Below are positions 8,820 through 18,129 of a DNA stretch of 64,000 nt, piece after piece. The position numbers and the translations under genes are program-made. Source of the DNA: Larkinella sp965227735 (GTDB lineage Bacteria > Bacteroidota > Bacteroidia > Cytophagales > Spirosomataceae); contig NZ_OZ245776.1 of assembly GCF_965227735.1 (NCBI RefSeq), forward strand, positions 4,898,001 through 4,962,000, written 5' to 3'. The notes beneath the pieces are model-generated. The model was not told where the DNA came from, ran no database searches, and was given only the letters and a program-made list of their open reading frames with translations. Positions within the stretch are counted from its first letter, which is position 1; every line of letters starts with the position of its first letter.

Positions 8820-10314
8820 GTTCAGCCAACACGCTGGTGCCTTGCTGAAGCTGGTAGCGAATCTGCCAGCCATACACCCCAACCGGCGCGGTTTTTCCCT
8901 GGTACATTCCGTTCCAGGCGAACGGCGGCTCGGCGGTCTGGAAAACCAGTTCACCCCAGCGGTTGAAAATCGACAGCGATGTAATGGTAATGTCTCCGCA
9001 GCCAAACGGTTGAAAGACATCGTTTTGTCCGTCGGCGTTGGGCGTAAAGATATCCGGTGTATACAACACACAACCGCAATCGGCGTACGAAATGCGAACT
9101 GTATCGCGTATGGTTGCGCAATCGTTGCTCACCGATGCCTGAAAAAAGCCGGACTGCCCCACGGTTCTGATAACCGCTTCGAATGGGTCCTGCCAGCTAA
9201 ATTTCCCTTCGGCAAAGTCGGGCCGGATCGTAAATACTTCTGCCCCGCACAGGTTCTGATCTGGCCCCAGATTCAGCCGGGGTGGCGGCACAAACCGGAT
9301 CTGAATGCTGTCGGTAGCCACACAGCGAGCCTGCTCGACCCGCAAGCTGTATAAACCATCCTGCCGGACGGGATAGGTCAGGGCAGTAGAACCGTCCTGC
9401 CAGCGGAATGTTGGCGGAACATCAGGGGGCGTTTTGAGCGTCAGGGTTTGTCCCTCACACAGCGTCGTGTCGCGGCCCAGATCGAAATCGAGGGCGTAAT
9501 CCACCCGGATGGTGTCGCGCAGAACTTTGCAGGGCGTGGTGACCGTGACGGAATAATGGCCCGGTTTGGTGACCCGAAACGTGGGCGATGTGCTGCCGTC
9601 GTGCCAGCGGTATTCCGTAGCGCCGGGCGTAGTCGCATTGAGCAGGTGGGTGCTGGTTCGGCCACAAAGCGTGGTGTCTTTTCCGAGATCCATTTCAATG
9701 GGCAACAGCGAAACGTCGTCGATGAACAGGTAGAAATAACCCAGAAAAACCGGCAGTTTTTTAAAACTCCCGATGGTTAAATACTGCTCCCCGCCTTTAG
9801 CTTTGACGTAGCCCGAAATTCGTTCCCAGCGCAACTGCAGAATGCTGGTGGTCAGGGCATTGTCAATGATTTGCGCATCCGCCGGAAGCAATCCTTTTTC
9901 CAGGGAACTGATCGGTTTTTCGGACAAAAAAGCACCCACCGTTCCGCTTAAATATTTGTTGGGCGTTGGCGTCGCAACGTACATTTCGAAAAAATAACAC
10001 TCATCAGCAACCAGCGGTTTTTTCAGGGGTGTCGCGAGGTATTCGGCCCAGCTCACATCCAGAAAAAGCCGCGCCAGACCCTGCCCGGAATGGGGTGGCA
10101 ATTCCATCTGAACCGTCGGAAAACACTGGTGGTAAAAATCGGGCGTGGCGCCGTTGGGATTGTACCAGGGCAGGGCTTCTCCCAGTAGATTGTCCTGACG
10201 GGGGCAGGCTCGGTACTCCTCAAAACCGCCGTTCTGAAGCAGATTCTGGGCCACAGCGATTCCCGGCAGGCACATAACCAGCCACCACACCATCCAAACG
10301 GCACGACTCCGCAT
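8788..10314 (-). CDS. Secreted protein with gliding-motility-associated C-terminal domain (CHU_C, type IX cargo)
   Basis: 508 residues. Signal peptide about 1-22 (GIAVA), then an N-terminal beta-rich domain opening NLLQNGGFEEYRACP. Three PKD/Ig-like repeats follow at about 205-410, each opening with a variant of LGxDxxLC and containing W-x-DG/DP. The last 90 or so residues are the CHU_C/type B sorting domain (TPDIFTPNADGQNDVFQPFG, FNRWGELVFQ, WNGMYQGKTAPVGVYGWQI). Type B CTDs direct export by the type IX secretion system to the cell surface or medium. The N-terminal domain's ligand or enzyme activity is not recognised. Confidence 0.9.
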   Translation of the reverse strand: MRSRAVWMVWWLVMCLPGIAVAQNLLQNGGFEEYRACPRQDNLLGEALPWYNPNGATPDFYHQCFPTVQMELPPHSGQGLARLFLDVSWAEYLATPLKKPLVADECYFFEMYVATPTPNKYLSGTVGAFLSEKPISSLEKGLLPADAQIIDNALTTSILQLRWERISGYVKAKGGEQYLTIGSFKKLPVFLGYFYLFIDDVSLLPIEMDLGKDTTLCGRTSTHLLNATTPGATEYRWHDGSTSPTFRVTKPGHYSVTVTTPCKVLRDTIRVDYALDFDLGRDTTLCEGQTLTLKTPPDVPPTFRWQDGSTALTYPVRQDGLYSLRVEQARCVATDSIQIRFVPPPRLNLGPDQNLCGAEVFTIRPDFAEGKFSWQDPFEAVIRTVGQSGFFQASVSNDCATIRDTVRISYADCGCVLYTPDIFTPNADGQNDVFQPFGCGDITITSLSIFNRWGELVFQTAEPPFAWNGMYQGKTAPVGVYGWQIRYQLQQGTSVLAEQKRGALSLTR

Positions 10315-10365
10315 GTTTCAGTCTACGCGCTAAAGTGATCGGGGAGATGTAATATACGGTCTTTT

Positions 10366-10386
10366 TGCGAAAAACCCCGTTGGGTT
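10366..10386 (-). terminator. Weak terminator-like hairpin after the DUF5009 gene
   Basis: Read on the minus strand, a 5-bp stem AACCC/GGGTT (10373-10386) is followed by TTTTTCGC. It lies 14 bp past the stop codon of the DUF5009 gene. The stem is short, so the call is weak. Confidence 0.35.
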
Positions 10387-10399
10387 GGGTGATTGGAAG

Positions 10400-11623
10400 T
10401 TAGAGTTTCAGCCGGATGCCTGCTTTGCCCAGCATTCGGGTTATCCAGACACACAGCAGGGCAAACAGGAAGGATTTCAGCAGGCCGATGCCGCCGATTA
10501 ACAGAACGTCCGGCAGGCGGATTCTGAGGAAAGCCGTGGTGGCGTAGGCGAAGTACGGGATCAGGTAGCAGAGCAGCGTGTCCGTTCCGGCGGGTTTAAT
10601 CAACTGGAACCAATGGCTTTTGCCCTTTACGTCGGCAATCCAGTAAATGGCCGTGAACGCCAGAATCGTGAACGCACTGCACAGAAACAGCCAGGCTGGC
10701 GTGGCATCCAGCTTCGATAAGCCCCAGTAGGGCCGGGTGATGACGGACAGACCGGTTAGCAAAACCGCCGTTCCGAGAAAAACGCTGGTCATCCGCAAGT
10801 TGTCGCCCTGTTTGCGGTAGAACTGAAACAACGTCGCGATCACAACCCCGCCCATGCTCAGACCCGCCAGCGTGCCGCCCCGGATGGCAGCCGGAATGAA
10901 GTTGATGGCGCTGGGTAAAAGATCTGCCTGCGACAGCATACTCAGCAGTGCAAAACCGCACCAGGCCGCGATGAGCAAAAAAAGCCGGTTTCGGGCAAAC
11001 ACCGTGACGAGCGCGGCCGCCAGATACGACCAGCCAATGAGTCCCAGAATGCCCCACCAGTGCGGCTCGAAACGGGTAATTCTTTCAGCATCACCACCCC
11101 GATACAGGACGGCCAAGACCAGGAGCGTTAGCAGTCCGACGGTTTTCGCCCCTGTGCTTAGCCACGTCGGAACTGATTTTGGGTAGATGTTCCAGATCAG
11201 AATGAACGACGTGCAGCACAGCACATTCCACAAAAGCCGGGGCAGGCCCGTTGCGGTTTCGTTGATGGATTCGCCGTTAACCAGAAAAACACCCATCGTC
11301 AGCAACGCCACCGACCGCAGCAGAACGTGCCCGACGAGTTGAAGATCCGTGTCGCCTTTTTTTCGCCGGTTATCGATGGCGAAGGGCAGCGACATGCCGA
11401 CAATGAACAGAAAAACCGGGAAAACGACGTCGGCCAGTCCGATGCCGTCGGCGCCGGGCGACACGTGTTCGAGCCAGGCCGGAATGCCGGTTAACGACCA
11501 GAGATCATTGACGAAAATCATGAGCACCATCGTCAGCGCGCGCAGTATGTCGATGGCCCCGACCCGCGCCGGATTCAGAGCGGTTTGAGTGGGTTGAGGA
11601 GAAAGGCTTGCGGTTTTGTTCAT
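10400..11623 (-). CDS. DUF5009 / heparan-alpha-glucosaminide acetyltransferase-like membrane protein
   Basis: 407 residues from the ATG at 11623 (MNKTASLSPQ). The frame stays open 53 codons further upstream, but that stretch lies in an inverted repeat and reads as low-quality sequence. The protein has about ten membrane segments and the family opening RVGAIDILRALTMVLMIFVND and LADVVFPVFLFIVGMSLPFAI. Relatives include HGSNAT/NagX-like proteins, which transfer acetyl groups across a membrane to amino sugars. The exact substrate is unknown. It stands alone between the CHU_C gene and an intergenic repeat. Confidence 0.85.
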   Translation of the reverse strand: MNKTASLSPQPTQTALNPARVGAIDILRALTMVLMIFVNDLWSLTGIPAWLEHVSPGADGIGLADVVFPVFLFIVGMSLPFAIDNRRKKGDTDLQLVGHVLLRSVALLTMGVFLVNGESINETATGLPRLLWNVLCCTSFILIWNIYPKSVPTWLSTGAKTVGLLTLLVLAVLYRGGDAERITRFEPHWWGILGLIGWSYLAAALVTVFARNRLFLLIAAWCGFALLSMLSQADLLPSAINFIPAAIRGGTLAGLSMGGVVIATLFQFYRKQGDNLRMTSVFLGTAVLLTGLSVITRPYWGLSKLDATPAWLFLCSAFTILAFTAIYWIADVKGKSHWFQLIKPAGTDTLLCYLIPYFAYATTAFLRIRLPDVLLIGGIGLLKSFLFALLCVWITRMLGKAGIRLKL

Positions 11624-11637
11624 GAATAGGACTGGCT

Positions 11638-11756
11638 GATGGGAACACGGATTAGGCTGATGGGAACACAGATAGAGCGGATGGAACGGATTGACACAGA
11701 TTAAAATTAAAATCCGTTTTTTGATCCGTTCCATCCGCCTAATCCGTATTCCCATC
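11638..11756. repeat. Composite inverted repeat in the 313-bp gap 11624-11936
   Basis: Nested inverted arms: GATGGGAACACGGATTAG (11638-11655) pairs with 11739-11756 with one mismatch, and GCGGATGGAACGGAT (11677-11691) pairs perfectly with 11724-11738. A further copy of the GATGGGAACA word lies between. The unit looks like a dispersed Cytophagales intergenic repeat. The rest of the gap (11757-11936) is AT-rich leader of the downstream fecR gene; no other gene is seen. Confidence 0.75.
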
Positions 11757-11936
11757 CAATTTGGTTCGTAAACTTCACGCACGTCCTAACGCCCACCGTC
11801 AAATGTACACGCATTCGTGGGTTGGATGAAACGAAAACGGGAGAAAATACCGTTCGAAATTTTATTCCGAAAAAAGGAGTATAGGCCGTACACACTTGCA
11901 TCTTTACATACAAATAGCAAAGTATTACTGTTTTGT

Positions 11937-13067
11937 ATGCAAGATTATCGGAATTTCGAGGCTGAAGAATTAGCTATTGATCCGTCTTTTCAACGTTGGA
12001 AATTACTGGACGATCCTGCCGATCGTGATTTTTGGAAAGAATGGCTGGTTCAGAACCCTGATAAAGAGGAGCTTGTCGATAAGGCCTACCAGTTGTTGAG
12101 TACCCTGAATGACGTTTATACCCGGTTTCCGGGCGAGCGGGCAACGGTTTCGGACCGGGAAGTGCAAAACGAAATTCAACGGTTGAGTCAAGCCATCGAT
12201 AGCCACGGGAAACCGTCGGTTCGCTGGTATCGGTCGGCGTGGGTGCGGTATGGGATGGCGGCTAGTATCGTCCTGATGCTGGGCCTGTTCTGGCAGTATG
12301 GAATCCGCCCGACGGAGCCGAAAAATGGGAACGTTACCTACGACGAACTGGTGGCGCAGGTGTCGAATCCGCTTCGGGAAGTGGCTAACACGACCAACGC
12401 ATCGCGTCAGGTTCAGTTGCCGGATGGAAGTACCCTTATATTGAAACCGAAAAGCCGGGTGAGTTATCCCGATCCGTTTCCGGGAACGACCCGCGAGGTT
12501 TACCTCGTCGGGGAGGCTTTTTTTCAGGTTCAGAAAGACCCGAACAAACCGTTTTATGTCTACGCCAATGGGCTGGTCACGAAAGTGCTGGGGACCAGTT
12601 TTACGGTGCAGACTTTCGAGGATAACAAGCAGGTTAAAGTGGTGGTTAAAACCGGAAAAGTATCCGTTTTTGCCGGCACTCAGGCTACGGTAACCCAGCA
12701 GAAAGAGGATTATAAACTGGGAGGAATCGTGTTGACGCCTAACCAGCAGATCGTCTTTACGCCGACTGACACCCGGATTGTCAAAAGCCTGGTGGCCGAA
12801 CCGGCTTTGCTGGAAAAACCGGTTCAGAAACAGCCGTTTAGCTTCAGACGAACCCCCATTGCCGAGGTGTTTGCTACCCTTGAAAAAGCGTACGGCATCC
12901 GCATCGTGTTTGACGAAGAAATCATGAAATCGTGTTACCTGACGGCTTCGCTGGAAGACGAACCGCTCTTCGAAAAGCTGGACTTGATTTGCAATACCAT
13001 CAACGCCCGCTACGAGCAACTGGACGCCCACATCATCATCAACAGCAAGGGGTGTGAATCACTCTAA
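11937..13067 (+). CDS. FecR-family anti-sigma factor without a neighbouring sigma factor or SusC
   Basis: 376 residues from the ATG at 11937 (MQDYRNFEAEEL); the frame is open further upstream but that sequence is not family-like. Cytoplasmic part 1-103, membrane segment about 104-121 (YGMAASIVLMLGLFWQ), FecR domain about 150-265 (REVYLVGEAFFQVQ, VTKVLGTSFTVQTF), and DUF4974 at about 300-370. It closely resembles the FecR at 4914-6038. No ECF gene adjoins and no SusC/SusD follows. Instead a Tat-signal RidA gene starts 104 bp downstream on the same strand. The only unpaired ECF factor in the window is at 47235-47846, far away. Confidence 0.93.
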   Translation: MQDYRNFEAEELAIDPSFQRWKLLDDPADRDFWKEWLVQNPDKEELVDKAYQLLSTLNDVYTRFPGERATVSDREVQNEIQRLSQAIDSHGKPSVRWYRSAWVRYGMAASIVLMLGLFWQYGIRPTEPKNGNVTYDELVAQVSNPLREVANTTNASRQVQLPDGSTLILKPKSRVSYPDPFPGTTREVYLVGEAFFQVQKDPNKPFYVYANGLVTKVLGTSFTVQTFEDNKQVKVVVKTGKVSVFAGTQATVTQQKEDYKLGGIVLTPNQQIVFTPTDTRIVKSLVAEPALLEKPVQKQPFSFRRTPIAEVFATLEKAYGIRIVFDEEIMKSCYLTASLEDEPLFEKLDLICNTINARYEQLDAHIIINSKGCESL

Positions 13068-13171
13068 AAATAGCCGAATACATTTTTGACCAAAATCTGG
13101 CAGGATACGTAAAAACATTTTACTTTACTTAAATTTTTTTAGTAATCATTCATCCATTCTTCAATTTTCTA

Positions 13172-13633
13172 ATGAAACCACAACGCCGATCCATTTTAAA
13201 ACGACTCTTTGCCTCCGTAGCCGGTGTTACTGGCCTGGGTGTGGCTACCACCGCAGCTAAAGCCGAAGCCGCTCCCGAAAAGGAAGTATTTAACGTGGTG
13301 ACTGAACAGGATGTCCCACTGTTTTCCGGTTCAACCAAGATGGGAAATCTGGTCTTCGTGGCCGGGAAAGGATACCACAAGGATGGGGACATCAAAGTGC
13401 ATACGGACGAGGTGCTGAAGGAGTTGGAAAAGGAACTGATCAAAGCCGGTTCTTCGATGGAGAAAGTGCTGAAAGTAACGGTTTTTTTGCACGATCTGAA
13501 CGACTATAAAGCCATGAATGAAGTCTACAAAGGCCGGTTTGGCAGCAAGCCGCCGGTGCGCACGACGGTAGCCGTTTACGGCGGTGTTCCCGGCGCGTCG
13601 CTGGTCGAAATGGACTGCATCGCCTATATTTAA
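13172..13633 (+). CDS. RidA/YjgF-family protein with a twin-arginine signal
   Basis: 153 residues. The N-terminus MKPQRRSILKRLFASVAG with an alanine-rich cleavage region (AKAEAA) looks like a Tat signal. The mature part is a standard RidA fold, including VFVAGKGYHKDG, the substrate-binding Arg in KPPVRTTVAV and the closing GASLVEMDCIAYI. RidA proteins hydrolyse reactive enamines/imines, such as 2-aminoacrylate, made by PLP-dependent lyases, and are normally cytoplasmic. It is the first gene of the cluster, 37 bp before a Tat-signal PLP enzyme that could make such products. Export is inferred from the signal only. Confidence 0.92.
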   Translation: MKPQRRSILKRLFASVAGVTGLGVATTAAKAEAAPEKEVFNVVTEQDVPLFSGSTKMGNLVFVAGKGYHKDGDIKVHTDEVLKELEKELIKAGSSMEKVLKVTVFLHDLNDYKAMNEVYKGRFGSKPPVRTTVAVYGGVPGASLVEMDCIAYI

Positions 13634-13670
13634 TTGGCCATTGTTCCCCACTTTTTTGCTAACCCATCCC

Positions 13671-14891
13671 ATGATCAGTAGAAGAACCATCCTCAAAAGA
13701 CTGTCGGCCATGCCGCTTTTAGGCGGTATCATCGGCAGTGCCGCCCCCTTGTCATCGGCTGTGGCCGCCACGGCACTCGCTCCCCGCAACCTGGTGAAAG
13801 AGCTGGGCATCAGAACGTTCATCAATGCCGCCGGGACCTACACGGCCATGACCGGCTCGCTGATGCAGGACGAAGTAATGGAAACCATCCAGGCGGCTTC
13901 CAAAGAGTTTATGATGCTCGACGATGTGCAAACCAAAGTCGGGGAAAAAATTGCGGCCATTGTCCACGCCGAATCGGCGGTCGTAACGGCGGGTTGTTTC
14001 TCGGCTATGACGCTCGGACTGGCGGGGGTGCTGACCGGCATGGATCAGAAAAAAGTAGAAGCCTTGCCCCAACTGGAAGGCACCGGCATGAAATCCGAAG
14101 TGATCGTTCAGAAGGGCCACAATGTCGGCTATTCGCACGCCTTAACCAATACCGGTTGCAAGATGGTTTTCGTGGAAACCGTGGAGGAAGTTGAGAAAGC
14201 GATCAACGAAAAAACCGCCATGATGTGGTTCCTGCACATCCAGTCGGATCAGGGGAAAATCATGCACCAGGAGTGGGTGAATATGGCCAAAAAACACAAC
14301 ATTCCGACCATGATCGACATTGCCGCCGATGTGCCGCCGGTCGAAAACCTGTGGAAATTCCACGAAATGGGCTTCGATCTGGTGTGTGTTTCGGGTGGAA
14401 AAGCCATGCGCGGTCCCCAGAGTGCCGGTATTTTGATGGGCAAAAAACACCTCATTGCAGCCGCCCGGCTGAGCATGCCACCGCGGGGTTCGACCATCGG
14501 TCGCGGCATGAAAGTGAACAAGGAGGAGATTCTGGGCATGTACGTCGCGCTGGAGAAATTCGTGGGTCAGGATCAGCAGAAAGAGTGGAAAATGTGGGAA
14601 GACCGCGTCGCGCACATCGCCGATGCCGTCAGGAAAGTCAATGGCGTCACGACCGAAACCGTCCGGCCCGAACTCGGCAACCACACGCCGACGCTGCGGA
14701 TCAAGTGGGAACCGGCCAAAATCAACCTGACGACCAAAGCCCTGCAGGAAGCCCTGCGCAACGGCAATCCGTCCATCGAAATCGTGGGTGAACAGGGTGG
14801 TATTAGCCTGACCACCTGGATGTTGAAGCCCGGTCAGGAGAAAATCGTTGCCACCCGCCTGAAAGAAGAACTCGCCAAAGCTGCGGTCTGA
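13671..14891 (+). CDS. Tat-signal SelA-like PLP-dependent enzyme (ammonia-lyase-like), copy 1
   Basis: 406 residues from the ATG at 13671. MISRRTILKRLSAMPLLGG is a good Tat motif (SRRxxLK), followed by a hydrophobic stretch and an ALA-type cleavage region near residue 35. The mature enzyme has the SelA-related opening RTFINAAGTYTAMTGSLM, a glycine/serine cofactor loop, DIAADVPP with the Asp that contacts the pyridine ring, and the Schiff-base Lys244 in SGGKAMRGPQSAG. Known relatives (TIGR01437, DgaE-like) are cytoplasmic ammonia lyases or uncharacterised, and usually pair with an amidohydrolase. Here an amidohydrolase gene follows after 27 bp. Tat export would carry the folded PLP-bound enzyme. 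Substrate unknown. Confidence 0.9.
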   Translation: MISRRTILKRLSAMPLLGGIIGSAAPLSSAVAATALAPRNLVKELGIRTFINAAGTYTAMTGSLMQDEVMETIQAASKEFMMLDDVQTKVGEKIAAIVHAESAVVTAGCFSAMTLGLAGVLTGMDQKKVEALPQLEGTGMKSEVIVQKGHNVGYSHALTNTGCKMVFVETVEEVEKAINEKTAMMWFLHIQSDQGKIMHQEWVNMAKKHNIPTMIDIAADVPPVENLWKFHEMGFDLVCVSGGKAMRGPQSAGILMGKKHLIAAARLSMPPRGSTIGRGMKVNKEEILGMYVALEKFVGQDQQKEWKMWEDRVAHIADAVRKVNGVTTETVRPELGNHTPTLRIKWEPAKINLTTKALQEALRNGNPSIEIVGEQGGISLTTWMLKPGQEKIVATRLKEELAKAAV

Positions 14892-14918
14892 TTTTTCCGG
14901 TTATTGTTCCCTAAACCC

Positions 14919-16166
14919 ATGCGAAAACTTTCCTTTTTACTGGCCGTACTTGGTCTGATCAGCGGTTCGGTTGACGCCCAAACCTACAGCCTCGTCATCA
15001 AGGGCGGGCAGGTCATCGATCCGAAAAACAACCTCAACGCAGTGATGGATATTGCCATCACCGACGGTAAAATTGTTCAGGTTGCCAAAACCATCGACGC
15101 GAGCAAGGCCAAGCAGGTCGTCAATGCCAAAGGGATGTATGTCACGCCCGGCATCATCGACATTCACGGCCACGTTTTCTACGGAACCGAACCCAATCAC
15201 TACCTCAGCAACGGCCTGACGGCGGTTTCGCCCGACGGTTTCACGTTTCGGGTGGGCGTCACCACCATCGTCGATGCGGGTGGGGCGGGCTGGCAATCGT
15301 TTCCGGCGTTCAAAAAGAACATCATTTTTTCGTCCAAAACGCGCGTTCTGTCGCTGCTGAACATCGTGGGCGAAGGCATGCGGGGTGGTGACTGGGAGCA
15401 GGACACCACCGACATGGACCCCAAAATGGCGGCTGCGATGGCCCTCGGCAATCCGAATGATGTGGTCGGCTTTAAAGTGGCACACTACATGGGCGGCAGT
15501 TGGGCGCCCGTCGATCGGGCTGTTCAGGCCGGAAAACTGGCGAATATGCCGGTGATGATCGACTTCGGTCGACACGATCCTCCGCTTTCGCTTGAAGAAC
15601 TGTTTATGAAACACCTCCGCCCCGGCGATATTTTTACGCACACCTACACCTTGCTGGAAGACAATGTGCGGGAAACGATTGTGGACGAAGCCAGCGGAAA
15701 AGTGAAACCGTTTGTCTGGGAAGCCCGTAAACGAGGCATTGTGTTCGACGTGGGTTACGGTGGGGCGAGCTTCAATTATTCGCAGGCCATTCCGGCGGTT
15801 AAGGCCGGTTTTTATCCGACCACGATCAGCACCGATTTGCACACCGGCAGCATGAACGGTTCGATGAAAGACATCCTGAGCATCATGTCCAAATTTGTCG
15901 GCATGGGCGTTCCGGTGGCGGAGGTCATCAAAGCCAGTACCTGGACCCCGGCGCAGGTGATCAAACGCGAAATGCTGGGGCACCTTTCAGTGGGAGCCAT
16001 CGCCGATGTAGCCATCCTGAACATGCGTGAAGGCAATTTTGGCTTCTACGACAAAACCGGGTATCGGGTGGAAGGCAAGAAAAAATTCGAGTGCGAAATG
16101 ACAATCAAAGGCGGCAAAATCGTGTATGACCTCAACGGCATCGCCAACCCGCTGGTGGTGAACTAA
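14919..16166 (+). CDS. Exported amidohydrolase / dihydroorotase-like metallohydrolase, copy 1
   Basis: 415 residues from the ATG at 14919 (MRKLSFLLAVLG). Sec signal peptide about 1-21 (SVDAQ). Amidohydrolase features: VIKGGQVIDPKNN, the metal-binding HxH in GIIDIHGHVFYG, a candidate carboxylated Lys in VVGFKVAHYMGG, FTHTYTL, and STDLHTGS with the catalytic Asp. It resembles the EF_0837/AHA_3915 amidohydrolases that regularly neighbour SelA-like PLP enzymes. A C-N bond of a cyclic or N-acyl substrate is the likely target, inferred from the family. The next gene starts after 38 bp. Confidence 0.91.
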   Translation: MRKLSFLLAVLGLISGSVDAQTYSLVIKGGQVIDPKNNLNAVMDIAITDGKIVQVAKTIDASKAKQVVNAKGMYVTPGIIDIHGHVFYGTEPNHYLSNGLTAVSPDGFTFRVGVTTIVDAGGAGWQSFPAFKKNIIFSSKTRVLSLLNIVGEGMRGGDWEQDTTDMDPKMAAAMALGNPNDVVGFKVAHYMGGSWAPVDRAVQAGKLANMPVMIDFGRHDPPLSLEELFMKHLRPGDIFTHTYTLLEDNVRETIVDEASGKVKPFVWEARKRGIVFDVGYGGASFNYSQAIPAVKAGFYPTTISTDLHTGSMNGSMKDILSIMSKFVGMGVPVAEVIKASTWTPAQVIKREMLGHLSVGAIADVAILNMREGNFGFYDKTGYRVEGKKKFECEMTIKGGKIVYDLNGIANPLVVN

Positions 16167-16204
16167 GAATGAATCTGACTAGTCCTAATCTCTGAAACTT
16201 CTGA

Positions 16205-17962
16205 ATGTCAAGACTCTATACCCGTAGCCTTTTTCTGGCTTTACTTGCTGCGGTCGGTTTTGTCCGGCCCGAAACGAATACCAACCTTCCGGTTCGGACG
16301 GCGGAAAATGGCGGACTTTTTCTGCCGGAGGGCTTTGAAGCTACCGTCGTTGTCGATAGTCTGGCGGGTCGCGCACGGCATATTGCCGTCAACGACAACG
16401 GCGACATTTACGTGAAAGCACGGTTTGCGCGGGACAAGGACGAATCGGTGATTGCCTTGCGGGACACCAACGGCGACGGCCGGGCCGACATCATCAAACG
16501 CTTCGGCGGTCTGTCGCGCGAACGGGCGTACGGCACGGCGATGCGGATTCACAACGGCTATCTCTATTTCAGCTCCGAGCTGATCGTGTACCGCTACAAA
16601 TTGACGCCGGGCAAACTGATTCCCGACGGGCCGGTGGAAATCATTCTGACCGACGATCACGCCCACGGCATGCACGAACACATTACCAAACCGGTAGCCT
16701 TCGATAACAAAGGCTATATGTACGTGCCGTTCGGGGCCGGTTCCAACGCCTGTCAGGAGAAAAACCGCATTCCGAGTTCGCCGGGGCTGAATCCCTGTGG
16801 CCTGCTCGCCGACCACGGCGGCATCTGGCGGTTCGACGCCAACAAAGCGGGGCAGACCCAGAAAGACGGAAAACTCTTCGCCACCGGGCTGCGGAGTATC
16901 GTTGCGCTGGACTGGAATCCGGTCGATCAGACGCTGTACACCGTCGGCCATGGTCGGGATGATTTTCTGATGCTGTGGTCCCATTTGTATTCGCCCTGGG
17001 AAAGCGCGGTGTTGCCTTCCGAGGAGTTTTTGCGGGTGAAAGAAGGGATGGATGCAGGCTGGCCGTATTATTATTACGATCAGGAAAAGAAGAAAAAACT
17101 GCTCAATCCGGAGTACGGCGGAGACGGTAAAAAAGCGGGGAAAGGGGCTGATTATGAGCAGCCCATCATCGGTTTTCCGGCCCACTGGGCGCCGAACGAT
17201 CTGGTGTTTTACCAGGGTGCCGGTGCTTCAAACGGTTTTCCGGAGCATTATAAAAACGGCGCGTTCATTGCGTTTCACGGTTCGACCAACCGCGCACCGT
17301 ATCCACAGGCGGGGTATTTCATCGGGTTTGTTCCCGACAAAAACGGCTCGCCGTCGACCGATTGGGAAGTGTTTGCCGACGGGTTTGCTGGTGTCGATCC
17401 GATTGTCAACGTGAGCGACGCGGTCTATCGTCCGATGGGTATTGCGGTGGGGCCGGACGGTTCGCTGTATCTGGCTGAAACCGAAAAAGGGAAAATCTGG
17501 AAAGTGACCTACAAGGGTGATAAGAGCAAATTCGGTTCGGCGCAACTGGCGCAGATGGAAAAACGCAAGACGCTAGCGCACATCCGGACGCCGGATAAAG
17601 TCAATGACAACCTCGACAAAGACAAGCCGGTGCTGGGGAGCAAAGTCTACGGCGTCTATTGTGCCGCCTGCCACCAGCGCAACGGTCGGGGTGACTCGCA
17701 GCGGTTTCCGCCCCTGGCCGATTCGGAATGGGTGCTGGGCGACAAAACCCGCCTGATCGAAGTGCTTCTGAAAGGCCTGGAAGGGCCGATCGAAGTGAAA
17801 GGCCAGTCGTATAACAACGTGATGCCGCAGCACGATTTTCTGAAAGATGAAGACATTTCCGAGGTGCTGACGTTTGTCCGGCAAAGCTTTGGCAATTCGG
17901 CCAGTGCGGTTTCCGCCGATGAGGTGAAAGCCGTTCGGAAGTCGATTAAGAAAAAGAAATAA
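16205..17962 (+). CDS. PQQ/sorbosone dehydrogenase-like beta-propeller protein with C-terminal cytochrome c
   Basis: 585 residues with a Sec signal (about 1-22). A six-bladed propeller of the glucose/sorbosone dehydrogenase type covers about 35-450 (DTNGDGRADIIKRFGG, ATGLRSIVALDWNP, GMDAGWPYYYYDQE, RPMGIAVGPDGSLYLAETEKG). A cytochrome c domain follows with the haem site Cys486-x-x-Cys489-His490 (CAACHQRNGRGD) and a candidate axial Met in NNVMPQHD. It would oxidise a sugar-like alcohol in the periplasm and pass electrons to its own haem. PQQ binding is assumed from the fold. It is in the cluster's co-directional run. Confidence 0.88.
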   Translation: MSRLYTRSLFLALLAAVGFVRPETNTNLPVRTAENGGLFLPEGFEATVVVDSLAGRARHIAVNDNGDIYVKARFARDKDESVIALRDTNGDGRADIIKRFGGLSRERAYGTAMRIHNGYLYFSSELIVYRYKLTPGKLIPDGPVEIILTDDHAHGMHEHITKPVAFDNKGYMYVPFGAGSNACQEKNRIPSSPGLNPCGLLADHGGIWRFDANKAGQTQKDGKLFATGLRSIVALDWNPVDQTLYTVGHGRDDFLMLWSHLYSPWESAVLPSEEFLRVKEGMDAGWPYYYYDQEKKKKLLNPEYGGDGKKAGKGADYEQPIIGFPAHWAPNDLVFYQGAGASNGFPEHYKNGAFIAFHGSTNRAPYPQAGYFIGFVPDKNGSPSTDWEVFADGFAGVDPIVNVSDAVYRPMGIAVGPDGSLYLAETEKGKIWKVTYKGDKSKFGSAQLAQMEKRKTLAHIRTPDKVNDNLDKDKPVLGSKVYGVYCAACHQRNGRGDSQRFPPLADSEWVLGDKTRLIEVLLKGLEGPIEVKGQSYNNVMPQHDFLKDEDISEVLTFVRQSFGNSASAVSADEVKAVRKSIKKKK

Positions 17963-17981
17963 CCGGTTATCAAAAAAATAG

Positions 17982-18118
17982 CCCACGGTTAAAACCGTGG
18001 GATTATGTCGGAAAACGCTGTCTCACATAAACCGTTTTAACGGTTTCGACGACCAAAACCGTTGAAACGGTTTCAGAATTGCCCGCTATCCGTTTGAACC
18101 CCCGGTTAAAACCGGGGG
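17982..18118. repeat. Cluster of four short palindromes
   Basis: Four palindromes built on the word AAACCGT or CCGGTTTT: CCCACGGTT/AACCGTGGG (17982-18001), AAACCGTTTTAACGGTTT (18029-18046), AAACCGTTGAAACGGTTT (18056-18073), and CCCCCGGTTAAAACCGGGGG (18099-18118). All have minimal loops. They sit inside the metabolic cluster between the dehydrogenase and the cytochrome c genes and look like a dispersed palindromic element. Confidence 0.75.
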
Positions 18119-18129
18119 CTAATACGTGG

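Noticed and set aside
10400..11782. Longer DUF5009 protein starting at 11782
   Set aside because: The extra 53 residues are translated from an inverted repeat and are not membrane-protein-like; the ATG at 11623 gives the normal family N-terminus.
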